DNA of 64,000 nt from Mesorhizobium sp. (GTDB taxonomy: Bacteria; Pseudomonadota; Alphaproteobacteria; Rhizobiales; Rhizobiaceae): NCBI GenBank assembly GCA_004017535.1, contig SAJS01000002.1, positions 1 to 64,000 of the forward strand. Reading direction: 5' to 3'. The notes under the pieces are model-generated. The model saw only the letters and a program-made list of their open reading frames with translations. It searched no databases and was not told the DNA's origin. Positions 60,963 to 64,000 of this stretch are shown one piece after another; positions within the stretch are counted from its first letter, which is position 1, and every line of letters begins with the position of its first letter. Made by a program: the position numbers and the translations under genes.

Positions 60963-62732
60963 ATGGTCGACGTCACACCCGCAGATGCCGTTCCGCCCGC
61001 CGAAGTTGGGGAGGTGGAGCTCTACCATCCGCACAGCTGGTGGACGAAATATGTCTTCTCGCAGGATGCGAAGGTCATAGCGGTCCAGTACTCGGCGACG
61101 GCAACCGCGATCGGCCTGGTGGCGCTGGTTCTGTCCTGGCTGATGCGCCTGCAGCTCGGCTTTCCCGGCACGTTCGACTTCATCACGCCGGAGGCCTACT
61201 ACCAGTTCATCACCATGCACGGCATGATCATGGTGATCTACCTGCTCACCGCGCTTTTCCTCGGCGGCTTCGGCAACTATCTCATCCCGCTGATGGTCGG
61301 CGCCCGTGACATGGTCTTTCCCTATGTCAACATGCTGAGCTACTGGATCTATCTGCTCGCCGTGCTCGTTCTGGTATCGAGCTTCTTTGCGCCGGGTGGA
61401 CCGACCGGCGCCGGCTGGACGCTCTATCCGCCGCAGGCGATCATGTCCGGCACGCCGGGCGGGCAGGATTGGGGCATCATCCTGATGCTCTCTTCGCTCA
61501 TCCTGTTCATTGTCGGCTTCACCATGGGCGGCCTCAACTATGTGGTGACGGTGTTGCAGGGCCGCACGCGCGGCATGACCTTGATGCGCCTGCCGCTCAC
61601 CGTCTGGGGCATCTTCACCGCCACCGTCATGGCGCTGCTCGCCTTCCCGGCGCTGTTTGTCGCTTGTGTGATGATGCTGCTTGACCGCGTTCTCGGCACC
61701 TCATTCTTCATGCCGGCGATTGTCGAGATGGGCGAGCAGCTGCAGCATAATGGCGGCAGCCCGATCCTGTTCCAGCACCTGTTCTGGTTCTTCGGCCATC
61801 CGGAGGTCTACATCGTCGCCCTGCCGGCCTTCGGCATCGTGTCAGACCTGATCAGCACGCATGCGCGCAAGAACATCTTCGGCTACCGCATGATGGTTTG
61901 GGCGATCATCGCCATCGGCGCCCTGAGCTTCGTCGTTTGGGCGCACCACATGTATGTCAGCGGCATGAACCCCTATTTCGGCTTCTTCTTCGCGACCACC
62001 ACCCTGATCATTGCGGTGCCGACGGCGATCAAGGTCTATAATTGGGTGCTGACGCTGTGGCGCGGCGATATCCATCTGACCATACCGATGCTTTTCGCGC
62101 TCGCCTTCATCGTCACCTTCGTCAATGGCGGCTTGACCGGACTATTCCTCGGCAATGTCGTCGTCGACGTGCCGCTGTCGGACACCATGTTCGTCGTCGC
62201 CCATTTCCACATGGTCATGGGAGTCGCGCCGATCCTGGTGATCTTCGGCGCGATCTATCACTGGTACCCGAAGGTCACCGGACGGATGCTGGACGAGACG
62301 CTCGGCCGCTTTCATTTCTGGGTGACCTTCGTTGGCGCCTACCTGATCTTCTTCCCCATGCATTATCTCGGCCTGATGGGTGTTCCGCGGCGCTACGCCG
62401 AGCTCACCGACATGACCATAATGACGGAATCGGCTCGTCATCTGAACTCGTTCATCTCGATCATGGCCTTCATCGTCGGCTTCGCCCAGATGGTGTTCCT
62501 GTTCAACCTGATCTGGAGCATCCGCCATGGCCGCGAGGCCGGCGGCAACCCCTGGCGGGCGACGACGCTCGAATGGCAGACGCCGCAGACGCCGCCGGAG
62601 CACGGCAATTTCGGCAAGGAACTGCCGATCGTCTATCGCTGGGCCTATGACTACAGCGTGCCGGGGGCCAAGGAGGACTTCATCCCGCAGAATGTGCCGG
62701 GCGATTTCGCGCCCTCGAGGGAGCCGGCATGA
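60963..62732 (+). CDS. coxN: Cytochrome c oxidase subunit I (alternative aa3 type)
   Basis: The 589-residue protein has twelve helices and all heme-copper ligands: FITMHGMIMVIYL (heme a), FFGHPEVYIVALP (CuB His and the cross-linked Tyr), VWAHHMYVSG (CuB His pair), and VVAHFHMVMG (heme a3 and a His). The Glu in GHPEVYI suggests the D-channel of type A1 oxidases. It reduces oxygen to water and pumps protons. Gene follows subunit II after 17 bases. Confidence 0.92.
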   Translation: MVDVTPADAVPPAEVGEVELYHPHSWWTKYVFSQDAKVIAVQYSATATAIGLVALVLSWLMRLQLGFPGTFDFITPEAYYQFITMHGMIMVIYLLTALFLGGFGNYLIPLMVGARDMVFPYVNMLSYWIYLLAVLVLVSSFFAPGGPTGAGWTLYPPQAIMSGTPGGQDWGIILMLSSLILFIVGFTMGGLNYVVTVLQGRTRGMTLMRLPLTVWGIFTATVMALLAFPALFVACVMMLLDRVLGTSFFMPAIVEMGEQLQHNGGSPILFQHLFWFFGHPEVYIVALPAFGIVSDLISTHARKNIFGYRMMVWAIIAIGALSFVVWAHHMYVSGMNPYFGFFFATTTLIIAVPTAIKVYNWVLTLWRGDIHLTIPMLFALAFIVTFVNGGLTGLFLGNVVVDVPLSDTMFVVAHFHMVMGVAPILVIFGAIYHWYPKVTGRMLDETLGRFHFWVTFVGAYLIFFPMHYLGLMGVPRRYAELTDMTIMTESARHLNSFISIMAFIVGFAQMVFLFNLIWSIRHGREAGGNPWRATTLEWQTPQTPPEHGNFGKELPIVYRWAYDYSVPGAKEDFIPQNVPGDFAPSREPA

Positions 62733-63433
62733 GCGTCATCCTGGTCTTTCTGCTGGTGATAGCCGGCTTCGCCGGATGGTGGCTTTCGCACCAGCGGCTG
62801 ACGGCCAAGCCCTGGTTGGAGCAAGGTCTGGCCGGGGATTTCGTCGGATTCGACCGGTCGGCGCTGCCCACCGCCAAGATCGGCCTCGGCGTCTTCCTCG
62901 CCGTCGTCGGCTGCCTGTTTTCGCTGTTCACCAGCGCCTATTTCATGCGCATGGGCCTGCCCGACTGGCAGCCGCTGCCGCTGCCGCGCCTGCTCTGGCT
63001 CAACACCGGCATGCTGGTGCTAAGCAGCGTCGCGCTGCAATGTGCCGTGGTCGCCGCGCGCAAAGGCCAGATCGACAACGTCCGGCTGGGCCTTGCCACG
63101 GCGGGGTTCACGACGCTTGCGTTTCTCGTCGGTCAGTTGATGGCATGGCGGCAACTGACCGGGGACGGCTATCTGCTCGCATCCAACCCGGCCAACAGCT
63201 TCTTCTATCTGATCACCGGCATGCATGGCCTGCACATACTCGGCGGCCTGGTCGGACTTGGGAGGACGAGCGTAGGCGCCTGGAATGGAGCGCGGCCGGA
63301 GCGGCTTCGCCTCAGCGTCGAGCTCTGCGCCATGTACTGGCATTTCCTGCTTTTCGTCTGGCTCTGCATCTTCGCCCTGCTGGCGGGTTGGGCCGCGACC
63401 TTCATCGACATCTGCCAACGGCTGCTGACCTAG
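62729..63433 (+). CDS. coxO: Cytochrome c oxidase subunit III-like protein, first
   Basis: The 234-residue membrane protein has about six or seven helices and the subunit III motifs NSFFYLITGMHGLHILGGLVGL and CAMYWHFLLFVWLCIF. It starts in the stop of coxN (ATGA). In coxMNOP operons, two subunit III genes are adjacent, as here. Confidence 0.87.
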   Translation: MSVILVFLLVIAGFAGWWLSHQRLTAKPWLEQGLAGDFVGFDRSALPTAKIGLGVFLAVVGCLFSLFTSAYFMRMGLPDWQPLPLPRLLWLNTGMLVLSSVALQCAVVAARKGQIDNVRLGLATAGFTTLAFLVGQLMAWRQLTGDGYLLASNPANSFFYLITGMHGLHILGGLVGLGRTSVGAWNGARPERLRLSVELCAMYWHFLLFVWLCIFALLAGWAATFIDICQRLLT

Positions 63434-63443
63434 GAGACTGGCG

Positions 63444-64000
63444 ATGACTGACACGACCGTGACACATACCAGCCAGATGGAGCCCAGGCCCGCCGGTTGG
63501 CGCGGCATTGCCGCCGATTGGGCCTCGGACCAGCGGGCGTTCAAGAACGTGTCCTGGGGCAAGGCCATGATGTGGATCTTCCTGCTCAGCGACACATTCA
63601 TCTTCGGCTGCTTCCTGCTCTCCTATATGACCGCGCGAATGTCCACGCGCGTGCCGTGGCCTAATCCGAGCGAGGTTTTCGCCCTGCGCATCGGCGGCTC
63701 GGAGATCCCGCTGATCCTGATCGCCATCATGACCTTCGTGCTGATCTCGAGCAGCGGCACCATGGCGATGGCTGTCAATTTCGGCTACCGCCACGATCGT
63801 CGCAAAACCGCGATACTGATGCTTTTGACCGCAGCACTTGGCGCGACATTCGTCGGCATGCAGGCGTTCGAATGGACCAAGCTGATCACCGAAGGGGTGC
63901 GGCCATGGGGCAATCCTTGGGGGGCCGCGCAATTCGGCTCATGCTTCTTCATGATCACCGGCTTTCACGGCACGCACGTCACGATCGGCGTGATCTTCCT
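63444..64000 (+). CDS. coxP: Cytochrome c oxidase subunit III-like protein, second (3' end outside window)
   Basis: The frame is open from the ATG to the window edge (185 residues seen). MTDTTVTHTSQMEPRP leads to helices with MMWIFLLSDTFIFGCFLLSYM and GSCFFMITGFHGTHVTIGVIF, the subunit III block. AGGAGA precedes the ATG. The end of the gene lies beyond the window. Confidence 0.87.
   Translation, partial: MTDTTVTHTSQMEPRPAGWRGIAADWASDQRAFKNVSWGKAMMWIFLLSDTFIFGCFLLSYMTARMSTRVPWPNPSEVFALRIGGSEIPLILIAIMTFVLISSSGTMAMAVNFGYRHDRRKTAILMLLTAALGATFVGMQAFEWTKLITEGVRPWGNPWGAAQFGSCFFMITGFHGTHVTIGVIF

Noticed and set aside
1-64000. CRISPR arrays
   Set aside because: No series of regularly spaced direct repeats with unique spacers was seen; the tandem repeats found are short and contiguous.

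Overview
The window looks like a chromosome segment of an alphaproteobacterium of the order Rhizobiales, most likely Mesorhizobium or a close relative. This rests on the high GC content, the families seen (DUF2336, DUF982, class I PhaC, a coxMNOP-type oxidase), the neighbourhoods (Fe-S scaffold / folE / hisI / patatin; hom / glpX / recJ; map / radC) and short intergenic palindromes of the kind common in Rhizobiales. No taxonomic search was possible.

Layout. 1-24.3 kb is mostly conserved backbone: an IS4-type transposase tail at the left edge, a DUF2336 protein, a MaoC/CitE pair, a nitroreductase, an acyltransferase, thrS, a methyltransferase, a frameshifted class D beta-lactamase, yidD, a LysR regulator, the Fe-S scaffold/folE/hisI group, a patatin, recJ, glpX, hom, an alanine-type aminotransferase, phaC and an M15-type lipoprotein. 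At 24.37 kb a tRNA-Glu(TTC) gene marks the left end of a 12.44 kb integrative element (24397-36836). It is bounded by a perfect 50-bp direct repeat of the tRNA 3' part. It carries a tyrosine integrase, an excisionase-like HTH protein, a RuvC-like nuclease, a RepA-like AAA helicase, a likely terminase small subunit and a complete terminase large subunit, plus small unknown genes. I see no capsid, portal, tail or lysis gene. The best reading is a phage-satellite-like element or a strongly reduced prophage.

37-48 kb holds an envelope cluster: two small secreted Cys proteins, an EnvZ/OmpR-type two-component system, an LTXXQ (Spy/CpxP-like) periplasmic protein, a full RND efflux pump (adaptor, permease, outer-membrane factor) and an LpxO-like hydroxylase. 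48-52.5 kb holds small membrane/secreted proteins, map, a frameshifted ompW behind an FNR/FixK-type box, a degenerate second copy of the map 3' end, and radC.

52.7-59.8 kb is a catabolic operon of unknown substrate: a LacI-type DNA-binding domain fused to a PfkB sugar kinase, a glutamine-amidotransferase-like protein, a ribose/fructose-type ABC importer (one ATPase, one binding protein, two permeases) and an M20 hydrolase. 60 kb to the right edge is an alternative aa3-type cytochrome c oxidase operon (coxMNOP type), cut by the window end.

The two frameshifted genes could be true pseudogenes or sequence errors; the sequence alone cannot decide.
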